Shown: in pieces, positions 33,476 through 45,287 of the stretch
Layout of the letters: every line of letters starts with the position of its first letter
Numbering within the stretch: position 1 is the stretch's first letter
Source of the DNA: Cyrtodaria siliqua
Taxonomy: Eukaryota; Mollusca; Bivalvia; Adapedonta; Hiatellidae
NCBI GenBank assembly: GCA_037043455.1
Contig: JAWPHD010011436.1
Coordinates: 1 to 64,000 of the forward strand
Length of the DNA: 64,000 bases
Direction of reading: 5' to 3'
Translations under genes and position numbers: made by a program
Notes under the pieces: model-generated
Told to the model about the DNA's origin: nothing
Database searches by the model: none
Seen by the model: the letters and a program-made list of their open reading frames with translations, nothing else

Positions 33476-34165
33476 TTATATATAATCCGGACAATCAGCA
33501 ATATACTTATCTATAATCTGGACAATCAGCAATATACTTATCTATAATCCGGACAATCAGCAATATACTTATCTATAATCCGGACAATCAGCAATATACT
33601 TATCTATAATCCGGACAATCAGCAATATACTTATCTATAATCTGGACAATCAGCAATATATTTATATATAATCTGGACAATCGGCAATATACTTAATATA
33701 TATAATCCGGACAATAAGCTATATGCTTATCTATAATCTGGACAATCAGCAATATATACTTATATATAATCTGGACAATCAGCAGTATACTTATATATAA
33801 TCTCGACAATCAGCAACATACTTATATATAATCTGGACAATCAGCAATATATACTTATATATAATCTCGACAAACAGCAGTATACTTATATATAATCTCG
33901 ACAATCAGCAATATAATTATATATAATCTCGACAATTGGCAATATACTATATAATCCGGACAATCAGCAATATACTTATATATAATCTGGACATTTGGCA
34001 ATATACTATATAATCTGGACAATCAGCAAGATACTTATATATTAGCTGGACAATCAGCAATATACTTATATATAATCTGGACAATCAGCAATAATATGTA
34101 ATCACCAATATACTTATATATAATCCGGACAATTAGCAATATATTATATGTAATCTGGACAACAA
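33476..34165. repeat. 31-bp satellite, about 22 units
   Basis: The unit is TATAATCCGGACAATCAGCA, ATATACTTATC. The first five or six units are nearly identical with CCGG or CTGG; later units vary in length and have CTCGAC. It decays through about 34250. Confidence 0.93.
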
Positions 34166-34546
34166 TCAAAGTGTATGGGCTCTATACCAATATATAATTC
34201 GGACAATAATCATTTATAGTATCTGAACAATATTATTCTGGACAGCATGTGTACAGCATTAGTAAGCCGATAAACTATATAATACAGGATCTAAATCAAG
34301 ACTTGATTTTATAATGAAATGCTCACCTTAATAATAATTCCTAACTTGTATATAAATTACAGTTATGTATTTGTATTTTCAGCATAAGGAATAAGTGGAT
34401 TAAAGATTATTATGTTCGGATTAACCAGAGAATTGAAGGACAATAGTTAATAGTCTGCTAAAATAATAGAATATGTGGAACCCGTTATTTTAAAGGTATG
34501 TAAAGGATTAAATTACAAAGTGTTTTCAAATTTCGAGGTAAGCAAA
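34166..34546. other. no gene seen; decayed satellite edge
   Basis: Scattered AATCTGGACAA-like words to about 34250, then AT-rich sequence without features. Confidence 0.5.
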
Positions 34547-35613
34547 CTTTGTTAGTCCCCAACCGGTGTGTCACTGGAGGGGACTACAGGGTTGCCCCCA
34601 CGTCTGTCCGTCAGTCAGTCCGTCAGGCTGTCAGGCTGTCAGGCTGTCAGTCAGTCAGTCCGTCCCACAAATATGGATCCTGCGATATTGGGAAAATATT
34701 TAAAATATTTTTATGAAATTTGACAGGTTGGTAGAGGGCAATGAGGGGATTATGCACGTTATTTTATTTTGTTGATCTGACAAAAATTATGGTGGCTATG
34801 GCAATGGAAATATAGTAAAAATACACAAAATGTATGGATCCTTTGATAACAAAAGAAATGCCTAAGATAATTTAATGAAAAAGTGTGTGTATGTAAAAAG
34901 GAGTGAGGAGATCATGCAGATCATTTTGTTTCATTCATATGTCAAAAATTGTGGCAACAGAAATTGTAAAATATACACAAAATACACCGTTTACTAAAGA
35001 AAAACAGTTTCCGCTCAATAACTTTAGTTAGGAATGAGATATTGGAATGAAACGTTATATAATCTTATGTAGCTTATATGAACAGGAAGTTTGGGATTGC
35101 ATTTGGGGTCACTGGGATCAAGGTCAAGGTCACTGTTACTGAAAATAGAAAATGGTTTCTGCTCAATAACTTCAGTAAGGAATGAGATATTGGAATGAAA
35201 CTTTATGGATAGGTAGCTTATATGAAAAGGAAGCATGGGATTGCATTTGGGGTCATTGAGGTCAAGGTCATGGTCACTGTTACTAAAAATAGAAAAATGT
35301 TTTCCACTCTATAACTTTACTTAGGAATGAAATATTGTAATGAAACTTTATGGGTAGGTAGCTTATTCGAAAAGGAAGCTTGGGATTGCATTTGGGGTCA
35401 CTGGGTTCAAGGTCAAGTTCACTGTTACTAAAAATAGAACAACTGGGTCTGCTCATTAATATTACTTAGGAATGAGATATTGGCCTGAAACTTGGTGTGT
35501 AGGTGGCTTATATGAAAAGAAAGTTGGGGATTGCATTTATGATCAAGGTCACTTTTGCTAAAAAATGCATGGTAGGGGACGTGTGTTGCTCTGCAATCCT
35601 TGAGCATCTTGTT
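34547..35613 (+). mobile_element. HLE family D, ~147-bp core units
   Basis: The 5' hairpin TAGTCCCC...GGGGACTA (34553-34587) is followed by a GTCC/GTCA/GGCTGTCA run (34602-34665), a left region with ATATGGATCCT repeated once (ATGTATGGATCCTTTGATAA), then four core units near 35037, 35185, 35334 and 35476 (AGGAATGAGATATTGGAATG, GGGATTGCATTTGGGGTCA). The right end has TAGGGGAC (inverted 5' arm), hairpin TGCTC...GAGCA and TCTTGTT. Confidence 0.82.
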
Positions 35614-36104
35614 GTTTTTGTTAGGCGCTTTTAAGCCACTGCCAATGTAACCAGTCTGATATCGAGGGAAAAGTGTAATTATTTGTTGCAGTCTTCTTTG
35701 AAATTATTCAGTTATCACACATTTCAAAGAAATTCAATCAGTTTTTCACTTAAAATTGATCTATATCTTCACAAAATGCAAATCAATCGGGGAGTCAGTT
35801 TCAGAGGAGATACAAGTTATGCAAAGTAAACTGGGAGTCAATTTGAGAGGAAAAGCAAGTCATACATGGTAAATTAGCACTTAAATGAGAGGAAGAGCAA
35901 GTTACCATGTACACCTGTTCAAACCCTTCTGGGGGCTTTTGCATTTTACAGAGTGGGGGCGTTTATTTGAGGGACCTGAAAATATTTTTTATTTTTTTTT
36001 ATTTATTTTTTTTTTTTTTTTTTTTTTTTTTAGTATTTTTTTTTTTTACAAAATTAATGATACCTCTAAAATGCATGTCTACATGTTTTATAAGTTTGAA
36101 GTAT
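35614..36104. other. no gene seen; long poly(T) at 35985-36048
   Basis: AT-rich, with an interrupted T tract of roughly 60 bp. Short open frames over the tract are meaningless. Confidence 0.6.
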
Positions 36105-36428
36105 GCCGGGAACCGTGATAGCCGCCGAGTGGATAGCACATTTGACTCTGAATCCAGAGATCAAGGGGATCAAGCATCACTGGCACTACTGGGTTACTTC
36201 AGTGTATCCTTAGGCAAGAGACTTTCCTTCTAAGCCTCATCTGTCGGATGGGGACATAAACTCGACAGTCCTGTGAAGGGGGTCATACAAGCACATAAAA
36301 GAACCATAGGAATCTATTTGGAAGTGAGAGTAGGGCATGGTTATCGGATTTCTGTGTGTCCTGCTCTATCTGAGCTGCTTAAACTTACCAAAAAATGTGT
36401 TTATGAGCCATTAAACAACAATTTATGC
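36105..36428 (+). mobile_element. SINE-beta, full length but diverged
   Basis: The head has ATAGCCGCCGAGTGGATAGC (A box). The B box is degenerate (GATCAAGGGGATCAAGCAT). The body has CATCTGTCGGATGGGGACAT, AGAGTAGGGCATGGTTATCG and GAGCCATTAAACAACAATTT. Colinear with 30742-31064. Confidence 0.82.
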
Positions 36429-36452
36429 ATGTTAAGTGTATAAATTTAAGTG

Positions 36453-38192
36453 TTTTTAGCTCTACTGATCAGAGATCAGCAGAGCTTATGCCGTCGTCCG
36501 TCCGTCTGTCCGTTAACTTTTATTTGTAGCGACTACTCCTCTGAAACTACTGGATGGATATTCATAAAACTTTACAGAAATGTTGCCCATGAAGTCTAGT
36601 TGATCCTAGCAAAAATTCATGTTGATGTTAAATCCAAGATGGCCGCCAAAGCTAAAAATAGATTTTTTTCTGTCCGTCCGTCCGTTAACTTTTATTTGTA
36701 GCGACTACTCCTCTGAAACTACTGGATGGATATTCATAAAACTTTACAGAAATGTTGCCCATGAAGTCTAGTAGATCCTAGCAAAAATTCAGGTTGATGT
36801 GAAATCCAAGATGGCCGCCAAAGCTAAAAATAGATTTTTTAAATTCAAGTTTGTAGCGACTACTTCTTGAAAACTCTAAGTGATATTGATATGGGACTTT
36901 TTCTAAAATGATCAGCATGACATGATGTTGGTCCTTGTTGAAAATCGTTTTGATTTGACGTTAAACATGGCTGCCAGCGGCCATCTTTGTTTACATAGAG
37001 TTATATAATGAAAACTTGTAGCGACTTCTCCTCTGAAACTACTTGACGGATTTTCATGAAACTTCACAGGAATGTTGCTCTTGATGTCTAAATGATCTTA
37101 GCAAAATTTCAGGTCGGCCGGAAATTCAAGATGGCCGCCACGGCTAAAAATAAATTTTCAAAATACAAGTTTGTAGCGACTACTTCTTGAAAACTATAAG
37201 TGATATTGATATGGGACTTTTTCTAAAATGATCAGCATGACATGATGTTGGTCCTTATCAAAAATCGTTTTGATTCGACGTTAAACGTGGCTGCCAGCGG
37301 CCGTCTTTGTTTACATAGAGATATATAGTAAAAACTTGTAGCGACTACTCCTCTGAAACTACTTGGCGGATTTTCATGAAACTTTACAGGAATGTTGCTC
37401 TTAATGTCTAATTGATCCTAGCAAAATTTCAGATTGCCCGGAAATTCAAGATGGCCGCCATGGCTAAAAATAGATTTTCAAAATACAAGTTCGTAGCGAC
37501 TACTTCTTGAAAACTATAAGTGATATTGATATGGGACTTTTTCTTAAATGATCAGCATGACATGATGGTTATCCGAGTCGAACATTATTTTGATTCGACA
37601 TTAAACATGGCTGCCAGTGGCCATCTTTGTTTACATAGAGTTATATAATGAAAACTTGTAGCGACTACTCGTCTGAAACTACTTGACGGATTTTCATGAA
37701 ACTTCACAGAAATGTTGCTCTTGATGTCTAATTGATCCTAGCAAAATTTCAGGTCGGCTGGAAATTCAAGATGGCCGCCATGGCTAAAAATAGATTTTCA
37801 AAAAACAAGTTTGTAGCGACTACTTCTTGAAAACAATAAGTGATATTGATATGGGACTTTTCTAAGATGATCAGCATTACATGATGTTGGTCCTTGTCAA
37901 AAATCATTTTGATTAGATGTAAACATGGCTGTCAGCGGCCATCTTTGTTTACATAGAATTATATAATGAAAACTTGTAGCGACTACTCCTCTGAAACTTC
38001 TTGGCGGATTTTCATGAACTTCACAGGAATGTTGCTCTTGATGTCTAATTGATCCTAGCAAAATATCAGGTCGGCCGGAAATTCAAGATGGCCGCCACGG
38101 CTAAAAATAAATTTTCAAAAAACAAGTTTGTAGCGACTACTCCCTGAAATCAAAATCAATCAGTAGAGCTTCATGGTCATTGACCTCTTGTT
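36453..38192 (+). mobile_element. HLE family A, copy 5 (largest), with duplicated left arm
   Basis: The 5' hairpin AGCTCTACTGATC...GATCAGCAGAGCT and GTCCGTCCGTCTGTCC are followed by a left arm (core start 36527) that is repeated with its own GTCC run at about 36669-36835 (core start 36702). Further cores start near 37018, 37338, 37659 and 37977. The right end has ATCAATCAGTAGAGCT, GGTC-ATT-GACC and CTTGTT. A 22-bp satellite begins immediately after. Confidence 0.88.
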
Positions 38193-39290
38193 TATTCCAT
38201 GTGTTTTAGTATGCCGGTCTATGTGTTTTAGTTTGCCAGTCTGGGTTTTAGTTGCCGGTCTGTGGGTATTAGTATTGCCAATCGGTAAGTTCTAGTTTAC
38301 CAGTCTGTGGGTTTTTGTTTGCCAGTTTGTTGGTTTTATTTCGCCAGTATGTGGGTTTTAGTTGCCGGTCTGTGGTATTAGTTGCGGGTCTGTGGGTTTT
38401 AGTTTGCCAGTCTGTGGGTTTTAGTATGCCAGTCTGTGGGTTTTAGTTTGCCAGTCTGGGTTTTTTAGTTGCTGACCTGTGGGTTTTAGCATTGCCAATT
38501 TGTGTGTTCTAATTTGCCAGTCTGTGGGTTTTAGTATGCCAATCGGTGTGTTTTAGTTTGCCAGTCTGTGACTTTTAATATATCCATATATGTGTTTTAG
38601 TTTGCCAGTCAGTGGGTTTTAATTTGCCAGTCTGTGGGTTTTAGTTTGCCAGTCTGCAGGTTTTAGTTTGCCAGTCTGCAAGTTTAAGTTTGTCACTCTG
38701 TGGTTTTAAGTATGCCAGTCTATTGGGTGTGGTATGCCAGTCTGGGTTTTGGTATGCCATTTTGTGAGTTTTAGTTTGCCAGTCTGTGGGTTTTGATATG
38801 CCAGTCTGTGTGTTTTAGTATGCCAGTCTGTGGGTTTGCCACTCTGGGTTTTAGATTGCCAGTCTGTGTGTTTTAGTATGTCAGTATATGTAATTTAGAT
38901 TGCCATCTAGTGGGATATATTGAGCAAGTCTGTGTGTTTTAGTATGCCAGTCTGTGTGTTTTAGTTTGCCAGTCTGTGGATTTTAGATTGCCAGTCTTTG
39001 TGTTTTAGTATGTCAGTATATGTATTTTAGTTTGCCAGCTAGTGGGATATAGTTAGTCAGTCTGTGGGTTTTAGTTTGCCAGTATGCCAGTCTATGTGTG
39101 TTAGTATGCCAGTCTATGTGTTTTAGTATGCCAGTTTGCCAGTCTTATGTGCTTTAGTATGCCAGTCTATGTGTTTTAGTATGCCAGCCTATGTGTTTTA
39201 GTATGCCAGTCTATGTGTTTTAGTATGCCAGCCTATGTGTTTTAGTATGCCAGTCTATGTGTTTTAGTATGCCAGCCTATGTGTTTGCTA
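38193..39290. repeat. 22-bp satellite, about 48 units
   Basis: The unit is TTTGCCAGTCTGTGGGTTTT plus AG, with many 20-24 bp variants. From about 39085 a cleaner subtype (ATGCCAGTCTATGTGTTTTA) takes over. At 39175-39285 it forms alternating dimers (GCCAGCC / GCCAGTC), a 44-bp higher-order unit. It abuts the 3' end of HLE-A copy 5. Confidence 0.92.
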
Positions 39291-40189
39291 CTTATTAATT
39301 CATTACATTTCCTAATTTATAAATCTTTTAGCGACCTAGATTTGAACTTGTATATCAAATCTGATTAAGCTAATAGTGATTTTCCAACTCTGCTATAAGA
39401 ATGAAAAGCTATTTTCCATTGTGATGGTTTGGGCTGTGTAAACAGAATGCTTTGCTTTGTAGAAGTATGATATCTGATCCCCTTAGCTTAAATGTAAGCG
39501 TTGTAATGGTGACTAATACGTTACTTATAAAGTCAACTTAGTTAGCTCCCGATGGCTGAACCGTAATTGTATAAAATGGTTGGAAAATCGTGATTAAAGG
39601 GAAACTTTGAATCATTTGAATTTTATGGAAATTATAAATGAGCTGAGGTTGTAAACAGTACATTGAACTTGTTAATGAACGTAATATTATTTTAAAAAAA
39701 TATACGAATAAAATATTGTTTTTGTTCATTTCATTAAAATATTATAGTTAGACATTACTTCAGCAGATTTTTATACTTCAACTTATTAACAATTCCCCTT
39801 TAATGCCTTACCAACTTGAATGTGAACTCCAGACTATACAAACTTTGAAACATTGTAGGAAGAAAATCCATAAACACATAATTATAATCCATATTTAGAC
39901 TTTTCCTTTAGTCAAATATTACTCTGTTCTGTCTAAATTAATGATGAAAGGATAAAATCAAATATCACTTTGAAATTAGTTGTCGATATTTTCACTGGGC
40001 GAAGATGATGCATAGGATGAGTGGGTAAACACAACATTTCATTGTATTGCTTATGAAGCTGGGTGTGCATTATGAGATGGACTCCGTTAGTAAATGTGTC
40101 CCGTTTCCAGCCCAGTTTGTAGATGAACCAACTGAGATGTTTGTAATGAAAACTTCTTAATTCAAAGCATTGGCAATTAATGATTGGTT
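39291..40189. other. no gene seen
   Basis: AT-rich. Minus-strand frames of 63 and 96 codons (39538-39729, 39933-40223) have no recognisable domain, and the second runs into SINE sequence. Confidence 0.5.
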
Positions 40190-40300
40190 GGTTGAATGTT
40201 GTTTTTCGTCTTTTTCTGCACATTTTAGGCTATATATGATGGTTAATTAGTATTAAGATCACCCGCTTTTCCAGGGTGGAACTAGTACTGGTGGAACTAG
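40190..40300 (-). mobile_element. SINE-alpha 3' fragment, minus strand
   Basis: TTGGTTGAATG, CTGCACATTTTAGGCTATAT, ATGATGG, CACCCGCTTTTCCAGGGTGG match the 3' half of SINE-alpha on the minus strand. An ACTAGTACTGGTGGAACTAG doublet marks a small internal duplication. Confidence 0.7.
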
Positions 40301-40590
40301 TATTGTATACCCCCACCACCCCCATATTGAAACATAAACATACTGTTATTTTCTTCTACATCTCTTCGCATAAAATTATCTCCCATTGATGTATTGTGTA
40401 CTCAGATCTTAAAACTTTCAACTTTGGACTGTTGGAGTGTTATTCCAAATGCTGATAACTGAAAGAAATAGACAGTCATCTCAGGTTACTGTGTCGAGGG
40501 TGGAGTAGCAGGGATGTGGTTAACCATGATGTTGTACAGGTGCATAATTTGGCATGCCATTTGTGGTCAGAACAAGTGCAGAACTTGGAA

Positions 40591-40750
40591 AATGAGCCCT
40601 GACGTGTGGCCATTAACCCAAATGAGCCCTGAAGTGTGGCCATTAACCCAAATGAGCCCTGAAGTGTGGCAATGAGCCCTGAAGTGTGGCCATTAACCCA
40701 AATGAGCCCTGAAGTGTGGCAATGAGCCCTGAAGTGTGGCCATTAACCCA
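40591..40750. repeat. 30/20-bp tandem repeat, six units
   Basis: AATGAGCCCTGAAGTGTGGC is followed or not by CATTAACCCA, in the order 30, 30, 20, 30, 20, 30 bp. The two lengths differ by exactly the 10-bp block, a simple deletion/duplication pattern. Confidence 0.93.
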
Positions 40751-40929
40751 AAGGTTTTATGAATTATTAAAAGTGGATGACGGAATGAACATTCTACTCG
40801 TGATGAGTGCTCATTGATAACAACACGAGTGGAAATTCAAAAATATTCTTTAACAATTTATCAATTTGACCATTCAAATGTTACGAAGGACGAGTGACTC
40901 AGAAACAATTTTTCCTGCTCTGGATGATG

Positions 40930-41045
40930 ATGATGGTGTTGAATATTTGTTCTTCTGTTCATCAACACATTATTAGGGTACTAAGGGCCCACTGAGAGGG
41001 TGAGGTGCAGAGAAGTTAGGGATCAACCTACTCTTACCATAAAAC
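40930..41045 (-). mobile_element. SINE-beta 3' fragment, minus strand
   Basis: GTTCATCAACACATTATTAG, GGGCCCACTGAGAGGGTGAG and TAGGGATCAACCTACTCTTA follow the order of the SINE-beta 3' end. Head absent. Confidence 0.6.
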
Positions 41046-41089
41046 ATATTATTTTGGTTATTTTGTCATGCCAGGAGGTTCGAAATTGG

Positions 41090-41590
41090 ATGGTGTTTAA
41101 CATCATTTTCCAGCACATTTCAGGCTATGTATGATGGTGGAATTTTAGTGGTGGAGGCAGACCACCCACTTATTCCCGGGTAGAACATTTGTTTGTACGG
41201 TGGTGTTTTACGTCATTTTCAACACATGTAAGGTTATATATGACGGTCAATTTTTTGTGGTGGATGTAGACCACCCACTTTTCCTGGGTAGAACCAGTAG
41301 TGTACACCTCCCTCCATCTGAAAGAATCGACACTTTCTCGCTTACAAGTCGAGCTCCCAGTGGGATTCGAACCCGCAGCGGAGAGAGACGAAGGTTTACA
41401 ACGCAACATCGTTAACCATTCGGCCACGGAGACGCTTCGGGTAGAACAAGAAGTGTATACCTACCGCCATCCGTAAGAATAGACACTTATTTACTAGTCA
41501 AGCTTCCCGTGGGATTTAAACTCACAGCGGTGAGGGACGAGAAGATTTCAAACGCAGGGTCTTAGCCCTCTTCACCACGAGTTGCTTTAT
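41090..41590 (-). mobile_element. SINE-alpha (outer copy), minus strand, split by a second SINE-alpha
   Basis: The 3' part at 41090-41187 (TTTAACATCATTTTCCAGCA, CACCCACTTATTCCCGGG) and 5' part at 41438-41590 (ACCGCCATCCGTAAGAATAG, GTGGGATTTAAACTCACAGC) make one element interrupted at CGGGTAGAACA. The outer copy is the more diverged, as expected of the older insertion. Confidence 0.85.
41188..41437 (-). mobile_element. SINE-alpha (inner copy), full length, minus strand
   Basis: On the minus strand it starts with GTCTCCGTGGCCGAATGG (A box), has B box GCGGGTTCGAATCCC, then TTCTACCCAGGAAAAGTGGG and GACCGTCATATATAACCTTA, and ends AAACAAA. It is flanked by CGGGTAGAACA at 41177-41187 and 41438-41448 (11-bp target duplication). 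Very close to 56932-57178, so both are young copies. Confidence 0.92.
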
Positions 41591-41696
41591 GTCAGGCTCG
41601 GTACATGGTACCACCAGGGTAAGGCCCTCTACCAGCAGATGAAGTTGTTAAAATGTAGTGTGTGATTTGCTAACTTTCAAAAGTGGAATGCTCATT

Positions 41697-42640
41697 CAGG
41701 GTTCCCACGGGGGGGGGGGGGGGGAGTATATTTTTTTCCAGGTCAGGGAATTTTGAAAAATGTCTGGGAAAAGGCAGTTTCTTTACTTTTGGCTCCAACA
41801 TCATTTTTATTATGATCTCTGAAGGGCGAGCATATAGTTGCCGCTTTGTCTGTCCGTCGTTCCGTATGTCCGTCACACTTTCTTGTCCGGAGCAGATCTA
41901 TCTTCAAAGATATGAGAGGAAGTGCAGAGTGCAAGAACCGTAACTCTGTCATCATTCAAATTAGAGTTATTGCCCTTTGTAATTTTATACTTAGATTTTT
42001 TTATCTGGATCTGGAGCATAAACTACAATGGAACTGCAAATTGAAAAGTGCTGGGTGATACAAGGCCATATGATAAGTTGAGGATACATTTCGGGGAGCA
42101 TCCATCGGTTCTATCGATTTTCTTGTTTGAAATAAAACATCTTTCTGTTTATTTTGACATAGAACATAATTCTGTTACAAATGCCAATAATTGTTTAAAC
42201 AGAAAAAATGTGCAAAAAAAGTCGACTTTTTAAAAGAGAGACTGAAAGGGGTTTGCACCCCTTGCCTCCTGAGCAACTTTACTTTGTGATACATATGTTG
42301 CTTGTTTGGTTTTGCATGTACTGATAGTAACACAGTTTATCTTGGCTTCTAAGTAAATAGTAAGTAATGAGACACTGTATATGTTATTCACTTCAAATGC
42401 TATATCCAACAATTGTAATAAAAAAAAAACTAAAATGAAACAGTCTAAAAATGTATGAAAAGGGAGGAAAGGATTGGCTGTATCAGAGGATGGAGTCCAA
42501 CATTTAATTCAGTAATAAATATTAAAGAAAATCTTACTGAACATAAACACAGAAACGTAAAACGTAACATAAACATGTCGGGGGAATTTTAGATTTTTGT
42601 CGGGGAATTTTGGATCAAATGGTGTGTGTCATTATGGGTT
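41697..42640 (+). mobile_element. hAT-like relic with CAGGGTTCCCACGG end, hosting HLE-H
   Basis: CAGGGTTCCCACGG followed by a G16 tract (41709-41724) and GTCAGGGAATTTTGAAAAAT matches a common animal hAT terminus. Subterminal GGGGAATTTT repeats reappear at about 42583-42616. The complementary right terminus is not found, so the right boundary is a guess. The HLE-H element lies between. Confidence 0.4.
41806..42127 (+). mobile_element. HLE-like element, family H, short
   Basis: TTTTTATTATGATCTCTGAA, GGGCGAGCATATAGTTGCCG, GTCTGTCCGTCGTTCC, a single body and the end ATCGATTTTCTTGTTT. The GTCC run and CTTGTT end fit the HLE layout, but the 5' hairpin is unclear and there is no tandem core. Confidence 0.5.
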
Positions 42641-42774
42641 ACAAACTTGAGCATAAAGCCTAAAAGAGTCATTACACAACCACTACACTACATCACCCCC
42701 TATATTATGATATTGAAGGAATAATGAAGGATGGTTTAAGGAGTCTTGTATTAAATGGTGCCTTGTTGGTCAAA
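42128..42774. other. no gene seen
   Basis: AT-rich. Only the GGGGAATTTT repeats near 42583-42616 are notable. Confidence 0.5.
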
Positions 42775-43010
42775 ACTAGATAGTTACTTCATCCTCGCAA
42801 CGCTGCGGGTTTGAACCCCACAGGTAGCTTGACTTTTAAGTGAGAAAGTGTAGATTCTTACAGATGGATGGAGGTATACAGTACTGGTTCCACCCAGGAA
42901 AAAGTTGGTCTGCCTTCACCATGAAAAAAAGTGACCGTCATATATAGCCTAAAATGTGCTGAAAATGACATAAACCGCCATTCAGTCAAACAACCAACCA
43001 TCTATAAGTG
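42775..43010 (+). mobile_element. SINE-alpha, nearly full length
   Basis: B box GCGGGTTTGAACCCC at about 42805-42819, then AAGTGAGAAAGTGTAGATTC, ACTGGTTCCACCCAGGAAAA, GACCGTCATATATAGCCTAA and GTGCTGAAAATGACATAAAC. The tail has ACCAACC. The A-box part is degenerate. Confidence 0.85.
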
Positions 43011-44329
43011 TGAATGTAAATAGCTATGCACTTGGTAGTACACTTTTAGGTTATATATATTTGGTAATACGTATATTCATATGTTACTGGCTGACTTGAA
43101 CATGGTTGAATGAAATAAATACTGAATGTTGAAAGTTTATAAAATACAGATATAATAATTTTATATAGCAGATGGTATTTTCATTTATTCTTTATTCGCA
43201 GTGCTATACTGTCATTATCAGAATGAACATTTTCTTTTAATTTAATTGTACAACGACAAAGGACCATCCCTTTTCTGGGATTATTCCTGCTCGCACAGCA
43301 GTGTCATGCTTTTTCTTGTTATTTCCGTGTTTCAATTCCATTCTCATGAAAGAAGATAAAAGAACTCGTCTCGATTAAATTCAAGAGGATTTCTAAATGT
43401 AGGATCAATATTTATGTGCCGTCGTCATCCTTTTCCACAGCACCTATGCTATATTTAGACAAAAGCTGTTTGCTCTATATCTCCGCTCGCCTCTGCCGTT
43501 ACTGGATATATTGATTACAAATTTTATGTCTACGTTCTCTCTATGTAAAACCACGCTAATGTTCCTCGCTAAAGTTCCGTGGTAATAAGCATGAAAATCA
43601 AAACAATGTTTTCTCCGATAATTTTCTCTCTGCTATAGCGGTTTGAACATATCTCCTATAATAAGCTGCCTAGAGCCTTGGACTGTTCTCAGCAATTAAA
43701 TTTTCATTTCAACAAATTCAATAAAGATCGACAAGCACACAATGATTGTTCAAGCTGAATCATGGAGCATAACGGAAAGAAATTAAAAATTGTTCAGTTC
43801 TTGATTACAATAAAATTATAATTGTCAGCTCCTGCTTGTTGTTTTTTATTGTAAATATTTTTGAATATATGCATTAAATAAAATATTATTGTGACCAATA
43901 TTCAAACAAAATTATCTGATATGCAGTGTGTTTTTTTACTTTTGAGGGAAGGGGGTCGGGCCCTTTAGATGGGGGGAAATTTGACATGAATTCAAAAAAG
44001 GGGGAATTTCGACAATGTTAAAATAAGAAGAAAGATAGTGGGTTTTTTTTATTTATAAGGTCGCAGTCTTTCATGTAATACTAAATTTACATCAAGACCA
44101 TGTTTGATGGAACATGTTAAAGAAAAAAGTTTTTTTTTTATTATTGTTTTTTTAAAAATTGAGGGGATTTTTTTCTCCAAAAAGGGAGAAAATACATACT
44201 TTTTCGAGGTGGGAATAAGGACGAATTTGCCGAATATTTTGGGTAAAGAAACACTGGATATGGTACAATGGTTGAACAACATTTAAAAAAAATATTTCCA
44301 AATATCAAGTATAAAACAATTACTGTCGG
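43011..44329. other. no gene seen
   Basis: AT-rich. Around 43930-44000 a G-rich stretch (GGGGGTCGGGCCC, AAAGGGGGAATTTCGAC) resembles the ends of GGTCGG/hAT-type relics. Opposite-strand frames at 44049-44286 (60-77 codons) are low-complexity K/F-rich and not called. Confidence 0.5.
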
Positions 44330-44613
44330 TTAAAGGGGCACACAGCAATCTTGAAGTATTGTTCATCATCATGACTTTAAACCAGCTTGCATAAAATAAA
44401 TTGTAATGGAATTTTCCGAAGTTTTCTTCGTTATTTTATTCATAGGCTAGAATATGTTATTGGTGCAGTGTATCGTTAATCAGCAATTAGTTGTATGCAT
44501 AAACAATTTGCTTTGAAATGTTCAAAAACTTACTAATAAGGATTTTCAAATACTAAGTTGTATAGAAAAACTATGCACATTTTGCAAATCAAAATTGCCG
44601 TGTGTTCCTTTAA
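44330..44613 (+). mobile_element. MITE M1, complete, TTAA-flanked
   Basis: TTAAAGGGGCACACAGCAAT at the left, ATTGCCGTGTGTTCCTTTAA at the right, both with TTAA. About 280 bp. The shared internal blocks are GACTTTAAACCAGCTTGCAT, TATTGGTGCAGT and TATAGAAAAACTA. Reference copy for the family. No coding capacity. Confidence 0.85.
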
Positions 44614-44844
44614 CATATACCAATGATTATATCAGGCATTTCTTATGCCCTTTATTGATTTGCATGAACAGTGAACTGTATATTCCTTGAAGATTAAACT
44701 GATAAACACCAGTCTGGAACATCAGATATGGTTGGTGTAAAATGGAGTTGTTGACACTTGTTTATGTTTGTAACAAAACACATCCTAATAATGGTATGCA
44801 TAGTTCTGTCATTCAGTTTCTAGCTCCTCCCTTTATTGTCCATG

Positions 44845-45085
44845 GGTGGTTAGTCTCTGACTTGAAATCACAACTCACCGCTTTGGGTTCGAGCCCTCGT
44901 GGGATCAGGATGTTTATGCGAGGAAGCTATTCAGCTAGCTTGCCGAATGTCGGTGGTTTTACCCATGAAATAGCCCGGATGTGCACCTGTGGTCTTCCTC
45001 CACCAATGGAAGCTGGAAAGTCGCCCTTAAGTATGACCTTAGCTGTTAGTGCGACTATAAAATCCAATTCAATTCAATTCAAATA
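44845..45085 (+). mobile_element. SINE-gamma, full length, with target duplication
   Basis: The head, GGTGGTTAGTCTCTGACTTG, and B box GGGTTCGAGCCCTCG at 44884-44898 are followed by the body (GTCGGTGGTTTTACCCATGA, GAAGCTGGAAAGTCGCCC, TGACCTTAGCTGTTAGTGCG) and an (AATTC)n tail. TATTGTCCATG flanks it at 44834-44844 and 45086-45096 (11 bp). Confidence 0.88.
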
Positions 45086-45287
45086 TATTGTCCATGTGTC
45101 AGTTGCTCAAAAACTTTAGCCATCATTCCATTGTATTTTAGAGTATATGAGACAACATATGCTTTTGTTACAGGTGTAAATACATGATGTACTTTTGATT
45201 GGGTAAAATCTAAGGGTATTATAAGCTTGATTGACTGCTTGGAACTGTGTATACCGAAGTGCATTGGTCTAGTGTTAGTAGAGTTTC

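Noticed and set aside
38193..39290. Telomere-like or G-quadruplex array (GTGGGTTTTAG words)
   Set aside because: G runs are three bases and about 19 bp apart, and the unit is 22 bp with GCCAGTCT, unlike any telomere repeat.
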